Assembly (NCBI GenBank): GCA_963402885.1
Contig: OY727095.1
Span: 24,123,001-24,187,000 of the forward strand
Direction: 5' to 3'
Source of the DNA: Antedon bifida
Lineage: Eukaryota > Echinodermata > Crinoidea > Comatulida > Antedonidae
Length of the DNA stretch: 64,000 nt
Below the pieces are notes generated by a model. That model was not told the origin of the DNA and searched no databases. It was given only the letters and a program-made list of their open reading frames with translations. The position numbers and the translations under genes were made by a program. Each line of letters opens with the position of its first letter. The stretch's first letter is position 1. Of the stretch, positions 43,959 to 56,000 are shown one piece after another.

Positions 43959-46900
43959 ATGACGCAAGAGAGTGTGGAGCAAACACAAAAGTTGCACGAT
44001 TCTCAAGTACAGAACTCAGCAGAAAGCTATGTATGGAACGTTAAAGATATTGACCGTCTTAGAAGATTTCTCTGTCTTGGATCTTCTCAAGGAACTTATT
44101 ACGTACAAGAGGAAACACTTGGAGAAGAAAGTGTTACAGCTGTTGCTGATCTTGTAGCGTCTGGTAAAGGTTTGAATGTTGTTAAAGAAGTTGTGAAATA
44201 CAGCGATGAGGGCAGAGTTTCAAAGCAAGACCCACTGTTAATTGTACTCGCATTATGTGCACGTTGTTCAGACTTAAAAACGAAAACTGCTGCTTATAAA
44301 GCACTCTCAAAAGTTTGTCGTATACCAACACATCTATTTAAATTTATTGACTATTGTGAGCGTGTAAGTGGAGAGTCAAGTGGCTGGGGAAGAGCCCATC
44401 GACGTGCTGTTAAAGCCTGGTACCTAGACAAAGACCCTCGGAGGTTAGCTTACCTTGTAACAAAGTATAAAAAGCGAGATGGCTGGTCTCATAAAGATGT
44501 TCTTCGACTTTGTCATGTAAATCCTTCAGCCCATCAAGGTAAAGTCATAGCAACTTTAGTAATCCACTAGATAGAGAGGTTTAGGGTCCTGTCTTGGGTA
44601 TTAAATCCGGTTGGTTCTTTCCAACACATAAAATGTTCATCAAGTTGTTTGATCACATTCATAAACCTACTGTATGCATTACTAATTGTTACTTGTTACT
44701 ATAATATGCAGTATTTATAATAATAAACAATATAAACGTTAAATATTCAATTGTTTCTTTCAGGTGTTGATGCTGTATTTAAATACATATTCAAAGGAAT
44801 TGCTGAAGTGAAAAAGCTTTACAATGATTGTGAGATCTCTGAGGTCAAGAAAGTTGTTGAGTTTTTAGAGGCAGTTGAGTGTGTTAGAAAATCTGAAGAT
44901 GAGACACAAGTGGCAGTTCTTATTGAAGAAAACAAGCTGGTTCGAGAGCATATACCCACACAACTCCTCAAATCTGTACAGGTATAATAATCATTTGTCT
45001 TTAAATAATAGATGTGAAGTTATGTTGATCAATAAGATGAAAAGAAATAAATTATTTCCAATTCAAAATAAATAATTAATAAAATACTTGAAAGTGTAAC
45101 GGAATTGTTTTCAGATTTTAAGTGGAATAAACACACTTCTCAAACTACAAGCAAATGTAATAAAATTGTAGGATTCATTATGAGATGTGATCAGAGACTG
45201 TATTTCCTAAATTAATTAAACTAGCCTGTGATCCGTACTCTGACAAATTATTTTTAAAAAAAACAAATTGTCAAGAAATAAAACTATTTACGGCCATTGA
45301 TTTTGAAGTATTACTTCCCTTGAAAGTATGCAAATTAGTAGTACAACAGGTGAAAGTTGCCATATCTCTATCGGTCATTAGTGTACCAATTTTTTTTGGT
45401 AGGGATCGATGACTCTTGGCTTTACTTTACCATTTGCATCTACGGCGAATAAGTAACTAGTTTACGAAGGTTGTAACACTTGACCTACTCTACATCCATC
45501 AGATTGAATCTGTACAGATGCGTTTTACACGATTTTGCTTTCCATGTTACTTTTGTATGGCTTATGACATGTGGTCATCTTACAAACATAGGTTACATAC
45601 ATTCAAATTACCCCCCATTTTCAATAGATTTATTTTCAGATGACAAGTCTCATATAAATGCTTTTAATATTTCATTCCATTTTTATTTCATTTCTATGAG
45701 ATGCTCCTCTATAATGATTGTAAATTTTTTCCAAATTTTCTTCTTTTTTTTAAACTACCCAAATATGTGTGCTGGGAATCTAGGCCATTAAAAAATTGTG
45801 CTCCAACTTTAGACGCAGAGTAAAACAGTTGATTTAGGAACACGATCAGTCAACAACGTTGCATGGAAAAAAGTTTCGAAATGTTTACAGAAATCTGCAC
45901 ATAAACTATCACCATTAGTTAATTGTCATATCATTATCATAAATAAGTGCAGCATACAATTGTGGTACTTACCTGATTAAACATTGAATACTGATTATCG
46001 CGCATCTCTTTCTTGCCGGCGTGGGCTCATTCACTTGTTGTTTGCGTGATTTTTGTATTAAAAAAATGTAACGACGCAAAATAAAATATCTTTACATGAA
46101 ACTACATGTAATACACATGTAACCAGTACTAATATTGTACACAATTTATAAGATGACGTCATTTGATTGGATTATTAAAAATATTATTAAATTATAAAAG
46201 ACAGTAGACATGGTTATTTTAATTCTAGAATGAAAACTTTTCTAATTTCTTTTGTTATACATATGTAAGAAAAATTTATGTTTATCTACAATATTTATCG
46301 TTATCGTCCTACCTACTGTAGTGTGTAGTATCCTTTAATTTACCGTAGTACTGCCCCAAACTGTATAAGCTAAAACACAAGATTAGATTGAATTTATATA
46401 AAAATAATAGCCTCTGTTTCAATTAAAGATTATTTTATATCGACATGCTCTTATTTTAATTAAAATGTATATTTATGTATAAGGTATGGACAGCATTATT
46501 AAAGGACATGCCTATGACAGCAATGATACGTAATCTGGGAAGAATGACAGCTATTGGCATGTTTTCAGCCAATTCTGAAGAAGCATTAATTGTAATTGAG
46601 AAACTGAGGAATTTGGAATTGTTAAAAGAATCCAGACTGCATCCATTTATGGCGCTACTTGCCCTTAAAACATACAAAAGTGGAAAAGGTGAAAAGGGCA
46701 AGTTAACATGGCTACCAAATTCAAGGATTTTAGACGAATTGGAAACAGCCTTTTATCTTTCTTTTAAGGTAATCTAAAAACCTACTACAATTCAGCTAAT
46801 GTTTAGTATTGTTGTTACTGAAAAAAATGACGTATTAAATATTTTATAATGAAAAGTAGTGAACTAAAATAATTTTAAATTTGTAGAGTAATACTGTTAT

Positions 46901-48793
46901 TATTAATAATTAGGCTAAAAAAATGGTTATGTTGGCATAATGCCAACAGACCCAAAAATCTAGGTTAGGTAAGCAGCCACTCAATTTTTTTAATATGTTA
47001 AATCGTCTTGATTTTGGAAAACCAAGCCAATTCTTGATTATTTTTTTTCTTTAAAATAAATTAAAATGTCTAGGATAGGGTGTATTTTTAAGGTCGGTCA
47101 CATTACATTAACATAAGGGAGTTTTTTGCCTTACTGTACCTAATACCTGTAAATAGCAAATAGCTGAAAAATGACTTGGGTATTGATATTTGCTTACTGT
47201 TTTGTTCAAAATCTGCTTAGAGCTGTATGTTAAGAAATTGTAAACAAAGAATAGCAATAAAATTCAGAAGACTAAGAGCTTAACATCCATATTTCACACT
47301 ATATAAATAAATTGATTGACAATCACTTTTAAATCAATGGCAGTCAAACTTGGAAACTTGCACTACAAAATTAAAACATACAATCTTACAATTTAACAGA
47401 GATAAAACACACAGAGTAAATACAACAATGTAAAATTACTTTACTTGAATAAGACATGGTAATGAAATGAAAAATAAGCAACAATTCAAATTAACTCTTT
47501 TAAAAATCTTTTTTCCACTATACAATGTGCTTATTGCAAACATCTTTAAACTTTGAGCAAAAAAAATTCTTGAATCTTGAAAAGTATGTCATGTTAGTTC
47601 ATTGTGCGCATGTGGAAATATTGCGCCTCACCTCAACACAGGTTTAGCCGACAACACATTCAGTCTAAATCACATAAAATGTACAGTACATTTTATTTTG
47701 TATAATATTAATAAGTTCAAAAGTGTTTTTGGAAGTTTCATACCAATTCAGCTCCCATAATTAATCTGACTTTGAATTAATCAATAATCACTGCTTGAAA
47801 TCGGCTTTATGGAAATTGAGTGAAATGCATTTTGTATTGAATGACAGTAGAGTAGTTTAATTTTCTGTGCATTTTTTGTGTTATTAAACGATGGGCTTAG
47901 ATATGCTTAGAGAATATTTATACATGAGTGGTATATTACATCATTGATGCTCTCGTTCATTGATATTTGTACTATTTTTGTACAATTATTTAGGCAGTTG
48001 AACCCACTAAGAAGAGGTACATGCTTTCAATCGATGTCAGTGATTCAATGTCTTTTAGCGGTATCAATGGTTCAGCTAACATGACTGCTATTGAAGCTGC
48101 AGCTGCAATGATGATGGTAACAATGAAAACAGAGTTGAATTATGAAGTAATGGCATTCTCAAATGAGTTTATAGACATCAAAGATCAAGTACGATCTCAT
48201 TCAAGATTAGATGAAGTCATTAAAACAATGAAGTCGGTAAGTATTTAACATTTACCTAACTATTGGGAATCGCTACACTACTATAAGTGGAAGTCACATA
48301 CATATACAGTAGGTGTAGTAGTTTCATTTCATTTCATTTATTTTGTCTCAGATATAAAAAAAAAAAAGAACAATAGAGAGAGACAGGATTCCCAAAAGCG
48401 AACTGAATCAAACTATCAAGTTTAGTTTAGTGTTCACATCTCATTGTTTTCTTAAAGATTGGTATGGGAAGCACAGATTGTGCACAACCGATGGAGTATG
48501 CGATGCTACACAACATTCCTGTAGATGTTTTCATCATTTATACAGACAGTGAAACATGTGTTGGTAATGTACATCCTTGCCAGGCTCTTCAAAACTACCG
48601 ACACAAATTGTACATGTCTAAGAGTGACCCAACCCTGTTGAAAGCCAAGCTAATTGTGGTCGCAATGACATCCAATGGTTTCACGATCGCTGACCCTACT
48701 GACCCTGGGATGCTGGACATCGTCGGGTTTGATTCAAATGCTCCCACAATTATGAACGAGTTTGCTCTTGGTAATATATGCGGTGAAGATTAA
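43959..48793 (+). CDS. RO60: 60-kDa SS-A/Ro ribonucleoprotein, complete (553 aa)
   Basis: Ro60 is a ring-shaped cytoplasmic/nuclear protein that binds Y RNAs and misfolded small RNAs in its HEAT-repeat ring. Exons are 43959-44538, 44764-44981, 46484-46768, 47994-48236 and 48458-48793, with AG/GT borders and phases that sum to 554 codons. Family landmarks are RLRRFLCLGSSQGTYY, CRIPTHLF, TKYKKRDGWSHKDVLRL (TROVE), AVLIEENKLVREH and MIRNLGRMTA. In the C-terminal vWA-like domain, DVSDSMS (375-379), T448 and D472 form the expected metal site, followed by SNGFTIADPTDPGMLDIVGF. The length is close to the usual 538. The start ATG precedes the conserved ESV...Q N-terminus. A TTTTTTTTAG acceptor at 43913 implies a non-coding first exon upstream. 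Confidence 0.97.
45783..45870. repeat. Dispersed repeat in RO60 intron 2
   Basis: CCATTAAAAAA, then CTCCAACTTTAGACGCAGAG, then GATCAGTCAACAACG-like DNA. A related copy is at 58615-58735 in the PPP6C gene. Confidence 0.65.
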
Positions 48794-49553
48794 AGTTTAG
48801 ATACTGTTGTCTACAGTTTAAATTTCTACAATGCAGTTTTATCCAGCATTTTAATTATAGCTGCAAAACAGTGTGAAGACATTTTTGTTGGTATAGAATT
48901 TAGTCTAGTGCTAAAAAAACAATATAGAAATACAAATTGACTACTATTATTGCAGGTAATTCTGTATATTCTCAAACATTCTAGGAGAAGGCTAAGCTAA
49001 TGCAATGTAGCCAATCAGACACGCTGAAATAAGTCACATGCACACTCTTTATTTTTTCACTATCATGCACTGGAGTGCAAAAAGTGCGCAGCAAAAAAGT
49101 ATAACAGCACTCTGCGTGTAAATCGTATTGCAGAATAACGATCACGCTAGTCTCGCTGCATGATTTACGAGTACAAACCAGATCGTCTGCACCGCTGCCC
49201 CAATTACAAAAAAAAAACACACACCATGTTTTGCTAGGCCTAGGCTAGGCGGTAATTTGGTTGCCAAGAAGTGGTGCTTGCTGTGTTTTGATGGCTTCTT
49301 TCTAGGCTAGGCTTTTGTGTATTCACCCAAAAAGGTAGGTGAAAATAGTTAGACCAATGCAAAAACAAATAAGGCACAATTCTAAATTCGTACTCTCAAT
49401 ATAGTTGAACATGCACTCAGCTACGCCTCATTTTAAATACCATCGAGTGCACTGCATCTCCACTAACGCACTCTGACTTGTGCATTATTTGTATATTAAT
49501 AGTGCATTGTGAATGACATTTTGAAGCGAGTCTGTGATGTAAAAGAAAATAAA
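48794..49553 (+). other. Probable RO60 3' UTR
   Basis: There is no coding sequence after the RO60 stop. A canonical AATAAA is at 49548-49553. Its use is not proved and no nearer canonical signal was noticed. Confidence 0.35.
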
Positions 49554-51284
49554 TGTTCGTATTTGGCCTGTTTAAAGCAACTCTCAAATACATGTTATAA
49601 GACTCGCATTTTGTGTGCTATTGTGTGTTGTGAATAATTTCTAAATACTGAATTACATTTAAATGACATTGTAATATAAAATGTAAAATGTACAGATTAA
49701 TTGTATTTTACAATGTTTCATGCAATCTAATTGTTTTTGTAACTGCACTATTTCAAACATTTTCACCACATCCTTTGCAAGTAATAAATAAGTATAAACA
49801 TTGATGATAAAAAGGGATTGAAATGGCATATCTTCGGTTAATTAATATATTATGAATCTCATTAAAATAAATTTTGCATGGTGAAGAAAGTAAAATGCTT
49901 TTGATAACAGCATATCGTAATGAAATCTGTTTTAAAAATACTGTGATATTCATACTTAAAAAAATTTTTTTTTTAGGATTATTAATATTTTTCATTAAAG
50001 ATATATTGTCCCCCAAAAACATGAAAAATGAAGATTAATTAAATCAGACTTTGAATGTTATTTTGTAGTTTTAATAAAGTTAATCACTTCCATAGAAAAA
50101 AAAATGAAATAAAATAATGTTTTCACCTATAAATTTACAAAATAAATGGTTAAATTCAACCAAAAACCCACTGGCTGGCAGACAGCCAATTTGGCCATTT
50201 TTTGCTTTAAATTACAGTTTTTTTCAGGTAAATACATTTTTTTTCTCGTGGATAACTATTATGTTACATTAAAATGGCATATTCAACAAAAGTTTTGTTA
50301 AGAATTATTTTTTCAGGGGGACAATACATCTTTAACAATTAATAACTATAATTATTAGGAATGTTAGATTTTGCTTAGTAAAAGACATTTGTAAATATGA
50401 ATAAATAAATAAGTAAAAAATGTGTTTTTTGTTTTTAATATTTTGATGAAATATTTGTGTAAAGTTTCAACGCTTTGGTTGTCTTCTGGAATAAAGACAG
50501 TTTGGTTGTTATGCTACAACTAGTATCTTCTGGAATAATGACGTTTTATACTATCTTGAAAAGAAGCCTAGTTGGCTTGTATTCTGTATATATTTAATGT
50601 TAACCATAACATTATCTAGTCTCAAATTCTTTTTTACCACCGAAACCCATTTGGAATATCAGAACTTCTGTAAAACCTTATTAGACCAGCATAAGGATGT
50701 TCAGATAGTTTTGAAAGAAAAGTTGAAAACAAAATACTGTAGCCACACAGTTTAGGCAGGGACACTGTAACGCATAGTTTCATTAGCCGACTACATGGTT
50801 CTCGTGGTAAAACAAGTCTTTTAGGATAAGGAGGAGGGGTTGTCATGCTGTGCTAGTTCACAAGAGTGTGTTGTGGATAGAAGTCTGAATAATCAATAGC
50901 GCAAGGATTGGGTGGGGAGAGGAATTATTTATTGTAACTTTATATCACAAATCCCGTTTATTAATTTTCATTAATATATATATACATAATACAAACTAGC
51001 TTTGGCTAGCTCATTCACCCGGCGATGACCGGCGATGAAACGTTGAAACTGTAGTGGTATGTAACAATACTTTTTTGGCTTAGAAAAAAAAAAAAAAAAC
51101 TTTATCAAAAAATACATTTTACAGTATAAATAACACAGTTTATATCTTTCAATGCAAGCATATCTTATATATTTACATTTATCATAGACAATAATATAAT
51201 GTAAACTAAACAAATTGCTATCATACAATACAATAGTTTACTGTAACACTGGTACTGTATACATAAAATAACTAGTAATGTTGT
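49554..51284. other. No gene recognised apart from MITE copy B
   Basis: AT-rich DNA with a TTAA-type MITE at 49999-50331. Small ORFs on the - strand have no family features. Confidence 0.4.
49999..50331. mobile_element. TTAA-type MITE, copy B
   Basis: A 333-bp element with ends AGATATATTGTCCCCC and GGGGGACAATACATCT, and TTAA at 49995-49998 and 50332-50335. Just inside the left end AAACATGAAAAATGAAGATT is shared with copy C. Confidence 0.88.
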
Positions 51285-51730
51285 TAAAGACGCTAGACCT
51301 GCATATAAAACATTAAACCAGGTCATTTCTTTTCTTAAATGTGTATTCTAAGGTTAATTATGACAAAAAGAGAAAAACAATGCACTACCTAAGTAGGTCG
51401 CGTCAAAAGTTATCTCATAGACATTTCTAGGCCTAGCTGGTAGCATACGAACATTGTATGCTAGCTATAGGCCTAGCCTGACGTTGCTGAATTAATTCGC
51501 TTTCCTTTTTTGGAAGAATCCGTTTAATACTAATTAGGGAACACCTGGTTTTTTCGCTGAAAAGTTACGGTTCTTTTATTTGTTTACCCTTTCACACGCG
51601 ATGTGTATTGGGATTTATAGCGGGCCGCTAAAATTATTAGTCGATTTATTTTTCACCGTTTAAAGACAGAAAAAAATATCGCAATAGGTCCATATAGTAT
51701 TTATTTTTACATAAAATGTAGTGTGTGACC
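51285..51730. repeat. Dispersed repeat R1, copy 2 of 3
   Basis: Same order of motifs as 12335-12850: ACCAGGTCATT, AACAATGCACTA, GCTAGCTATAGGCCTAG, GGGATTTATAGCGGGCC, then GCAATAGGTCCATATAG. Confidence 0.75.
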
Positions 51731-52270
51731 TTAAATTAGGTAAAAAAAACATAGGTCTAGTGTCTTTATTTATTATTTCTTTTGACTGGATCAAAATATT
51801 ATGATTTCAACCATAGTGAATACCCATTTTGTTCTCCATGCTAATGATATCACCCAATCAAATCTTACTCAAATTATACAAATGACATAAACAAACCCAT
51901 GTCTTTAGGCTCTAAAAAAAACACAGACAATTATGTTGATAAAAAAATAAATACAAAATTGTTATTACTATGCGCTCAGTAGTAATGAGTGAATATTATG
52001 ATCATTGCAAAAGGGTTGGGGTCAGTTACTAAATCCATTTGGGGCTACACTCGCATGGATTATTCATGACAAATGAACATACAGTAATATCTTCAATGTT
52101 GTATTTGCTTTACATAGAAATTAAATCATTTTAAGACACAAACTGCTTTCATAAAACAAATCATACACTAAATATGAATTAACATGCTTATTTACAATAG
52201 TAATACATTGGATTATTTTAATATCAGTTAATAAATCGTAATAATAACAGTATAAATAAATAAATTACAG
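51731..52270. other. No gene recognised
   Basis: AT-rich spacer between R1 copy 2 and a small MITE. Confidence 0.4.
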
Positions 52271-52273
52271 TAT

Positions 52274-52474
52274 AAAGCTGCTTTCACATCACACCCGGAA
52301 TCGCTCCAGTGTCCTGAGTAAATATCACAAGAGTTATGCATGCTTTCACATCAGGCACGGATTCAGTTATTCGGTGTCAAGCAAGGTCATTTTTAATGGC
52401 CTCTTGATCTATCTTTCTGAATTTGCAGTCCGAATCAGGTATGGATTAAAGTCTACGATGTGAAAGAAGCTTTA
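52274..52474. mobile_element. Small MITE with TTTCACATC inverted ends
   Basis: AAAGCTGCTTTCACATC at the left is matched by GATGTGAAAGAAGCTTT at the right, 201 bp in all. TTTCACATCA also recurs inside. No coding capacity. The target duplication is not clear. Confidence 0.6.
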
Positions 52475-52499
52475 ATATCTGCCATGCTTGTTTGCCATG

Positions 52500-52770
52500 T
52501 TTAAATCAATTTCTCTGCAATTGTTGACATTTTTTAAAACTAATGCATATATTATGGTTAATACAGGCCTAGCCCGGCGTTGTCTAGTTGCCGAATTACT
52601 GTAATTTTCTTACTTTTTTGGCAGAATCTAATGACTCGATCGAAAGTGGATGCATCACAGAAGCAAAATGTAAAATGTTGGTATTTATAGCTGGCTGTTC
52701 ACATTTCTAAACAATTATCGCAATAGGCCCATATAGAAAGCAGTTTGTAAATTAGATTGGAAAAACATAG
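52500..52770. repeat. Dispersed repeat R1, copy 3 of 3 (shortened)
   Basis: It matches the second half of R1: GGCCTAGCCCGGCGTTGTCT, TTTTTTGGCAGAATCTAA, GTATTTATAGC and CGCAATAGGCCCATATAG. The first half is missing. Confidence 0.65.
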
Positions 52771-53040
52771 GAAAAGTGTCCTTAAATTCTGTTGCATTTT
52801 GCAAATATTTCGATGGCCTAGCCTTTTGATATTTGAGTAAACGGCTTAATTGAATGAAAGTTACTTTAGAACATTAAGTTTGCTATAGAACAATTTTGTA
52901 TTCATTCGTTGAAAGCCTAACAATGAATATAAATAAGATCTATACAGTACCAAACACAGAACATGTGTTTCATTTAATCAAGCCTGATTTTCAATTAACC
53001 TATCCCATAATACCTTTATCATAATTGCTTTTAAAAACTA

Positions 53041-56000
53041 TTACAAAAAATAAGGAGTTGTGGTTCTTGTTGGTATAACCCTTTCATTGTCAGGTACAGC
53101 ACGAAATAGTTTTGGTTCTTTACTATTGGTATCACGAAAGGCCATTATCGATGCTATATTGCCACATCGATAACAATAGTTGGGGGCGCTCCAAACTGTC
53201 ACAAGCTTCTCGTCAAACATGTATTTGTAACCTTCGTGAACAAGCTGATGTGCTCTACAGATTAACTTTAGATTGTTGATGTGGACAAACTAAAAAAAAT
53301 TAAAAAAAGAAATTCACAAAGTAAAACATTTGCTTGATTTGTGTCTAAAAAGTTTAATTACTTACCAATCCTCAGTCAAGTATATAATACATACTCCTCT
53401 AAGTAAAGCCTGTTTTCCAGTCGATATTGAGTTGAATAAATAACAATGATGATGATCGAGCCAGAAAGCTAATATTTACATATTTATATATTTCCTATTT
53501 CTATCGAGCATTATTGGGACATGCACATGTGAAGTGTTGCAAACCGAAGAATGCCATGCACAGTCAGCTCTGTGTGAAAATTGGAAAAATTTGGGTTCTT
53601 GATACTGCACTCTAGTCTAGGACATGTTTATGTTTATTATATGCTTACAATAAAGACAAAAATTAAATTAAATTGCATTGGTATTATAATTTAGTTTTAC
53701 TTACACTTGTTATTTTGAAATATCTGAACTTAAAAGTATGCAAAGAAGGTGAAAAACATCATTGAATTGAAAGAATTATCAACACGTACACAAACTATGA
53801 CATACTTTGTAAAACCATTTGATTGGTCAGTTTTAACAATCATATCGTTAAAGTTAAACTCTGTTCAACTCCAACGGTTGCAATTGACATAACTTAACAT
53901 CCACTGGAAAAAATGCTTATTACATACCATCCTGATTCCAAATTATGACAAATTTATATTGTTATTATCAACAGGAATGAAATATGTGCATAAAATTCAA
54001 GGTTACAATTAATGTTTGAAAGGCAAAGAGAATACTAGATAATAAGAAAATAATGACGATGAGGTAGAGTGTTTATGTAACTCACCTCATTTGTGACCTT
54101 CGCCCCAAACAGCCATCCAGCTCCACGTGGACTAATTGCCCATGTATCAACATCCTCAGGATCTGACCAAACAAGATGTAATTAATATAAGTTAAAGAAA
54201 AATAGACCTGTGTGCTCTATTGTTTTTTTTTTATCAAAATACAACTTGGTCTTAAGTAGACAAAAGAACTATATGCTCAATCAAGTTTAATTATACTAAA
54301 AAGTGAGGAAAAAATGCAAATTTTGATTTCAGATGTAAAATATTCTTTCTTAAACATTTTAACATAAAGAGTTGGTAACAATAACAAAGGATATCACAAA
54401 AAGCCCCTTTATGAGGAATTTCTTGAGCACGCTCTATGGTTCGTATTTGATCCAAAGTTTTTACATCAGGTGATAGTCCGCCATGAACACACAAAATCTG
54501 TTCATCGATAATCTGAAATGACAAATAAGAGTTTGAATAGACTTCACTTTTTGTGATATCGCAACGTTAAATTGCAAAATGTTAACAATTTACAGGAAAA
54601 AGTACATTTTAATTACAGGTGTTGTAGTAATCGACACTACAAGTTGTATCATTGACAATCACAAAGAGTTGTTTGCATCGGTCAAATAGGCCTAACCTAG
54701 ACTAATAATGTTCCAGAAAGTAGGTCTTGTATTAGGTAGGGATAAGTCTAGACTAGGCCTACCATATATTTCAGTGTATAAGTCTAACTTTCGACACAAA
54801 AATTTAAAATCTAAATTAAGGGTGCGTCTTATACACTGAACATAAAAGGATCACTCATTGTTGGCTAGGACTAAGGCTTTTAGGTTAGGACTAAGGCTTT
54901 TAGGTAAGGCCTAGAAACGGCAACCTGTTCCTGCCTAGTTTTCAAGGCATTTTTGCATGATGTTATACTAAATATGAGAAGATTTGTCACGGACTGATAT
55001 TATTTTATTTATAAATGTAACGATTGGAATGGTATTATACGCAATGATTGCTGGCCCCTGTGTGGTGGGTACACCCAGCACGTGCCTGCCAGCCATGAGG
55101 TGTGCAGTATTCCAATAGTATATCCTCCAGTTAATTATAGCATGGACCTAGCACAAACACTTCTCGGATAGATACTAATCGAATACGTGCGCCTTTGAGA
55201 TTTTGATCCAAATAGTTTTAATTATCTTTTGGCCGCCTGCTGCATACGTAATGTCTGTAACAAAAACAGCAAGTTTAAAATAAAAAATTAAGGGACAGCA
55301 TGTATATAAATACGATTTCATCATCGGAGAGAAAGTATTATGCGAGCTAGATGCCACAAACAGACAAGGTGATAACACGTTTTCTATTAAAAGTAAGTCT
55401 AGGCCTAGACCTATTTTTCATTGGAATTTTAAAGTCGCATTCGCCATTAGCATTAAATAAACATAGGTCTTTATTTTAATAATAGGCCTATTGTTATTTT
55501 TGCAAAGTAGGCGTAATAATACTATAGTATTCTAAATTTATGTATGCCGCCTACATTATAAAAATGGTTTAAGTGCCATTCTAATGTTAATTCCTCCATG
55601 ATCTCTTTCTTCTTCTTCTTTCCAGCACGGTATAGGCAATATTTAAAAAAAGAATAAACGATTAATGATCTCGTTCTTTATTATTATATTAGGTAAAGCC
55701 ATGGTTGGGCATGTGCCTTTTATCCATTGGCATATGATGCGACGCGCATATTTCCTGCTGGTGTAAATGTTTTTGGTCCATTTGCCATCCAGTCGTTCCA
55801 TTTTTTTCTCATATTGTCTTTGAATGGTTTGTTGATACTAACATCCAAAGGCTGCACCATGGATGTCAGACCTCCTGGAATAACCGCAATATCGGTATGC
55901 CCACTCTTAAAAATGTATTGTCCCCCAAAAACATGAAAAATGAAGATTATTAAAATCAGACTTGAAATAGGCCATTTTGTAGATTTAACAAAGTAAATCA

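Noticed and set aside
43640-49560. Y RNA gene near RO60
   Set aside because: No sequence with the paired GGYUGGUCCGA-type lower stem was found.
50634-51228. - strand ORFs of 70 and 85 codons
   Set aside because: No domain, AT-driven composition and no splice context.
54291-54394. Extension of PPP6C exon 5 into an ILCYCYQ tail
   Set aside because: It is read-through into the AT-AC intron; the PP6 sequence resumes at 54177.
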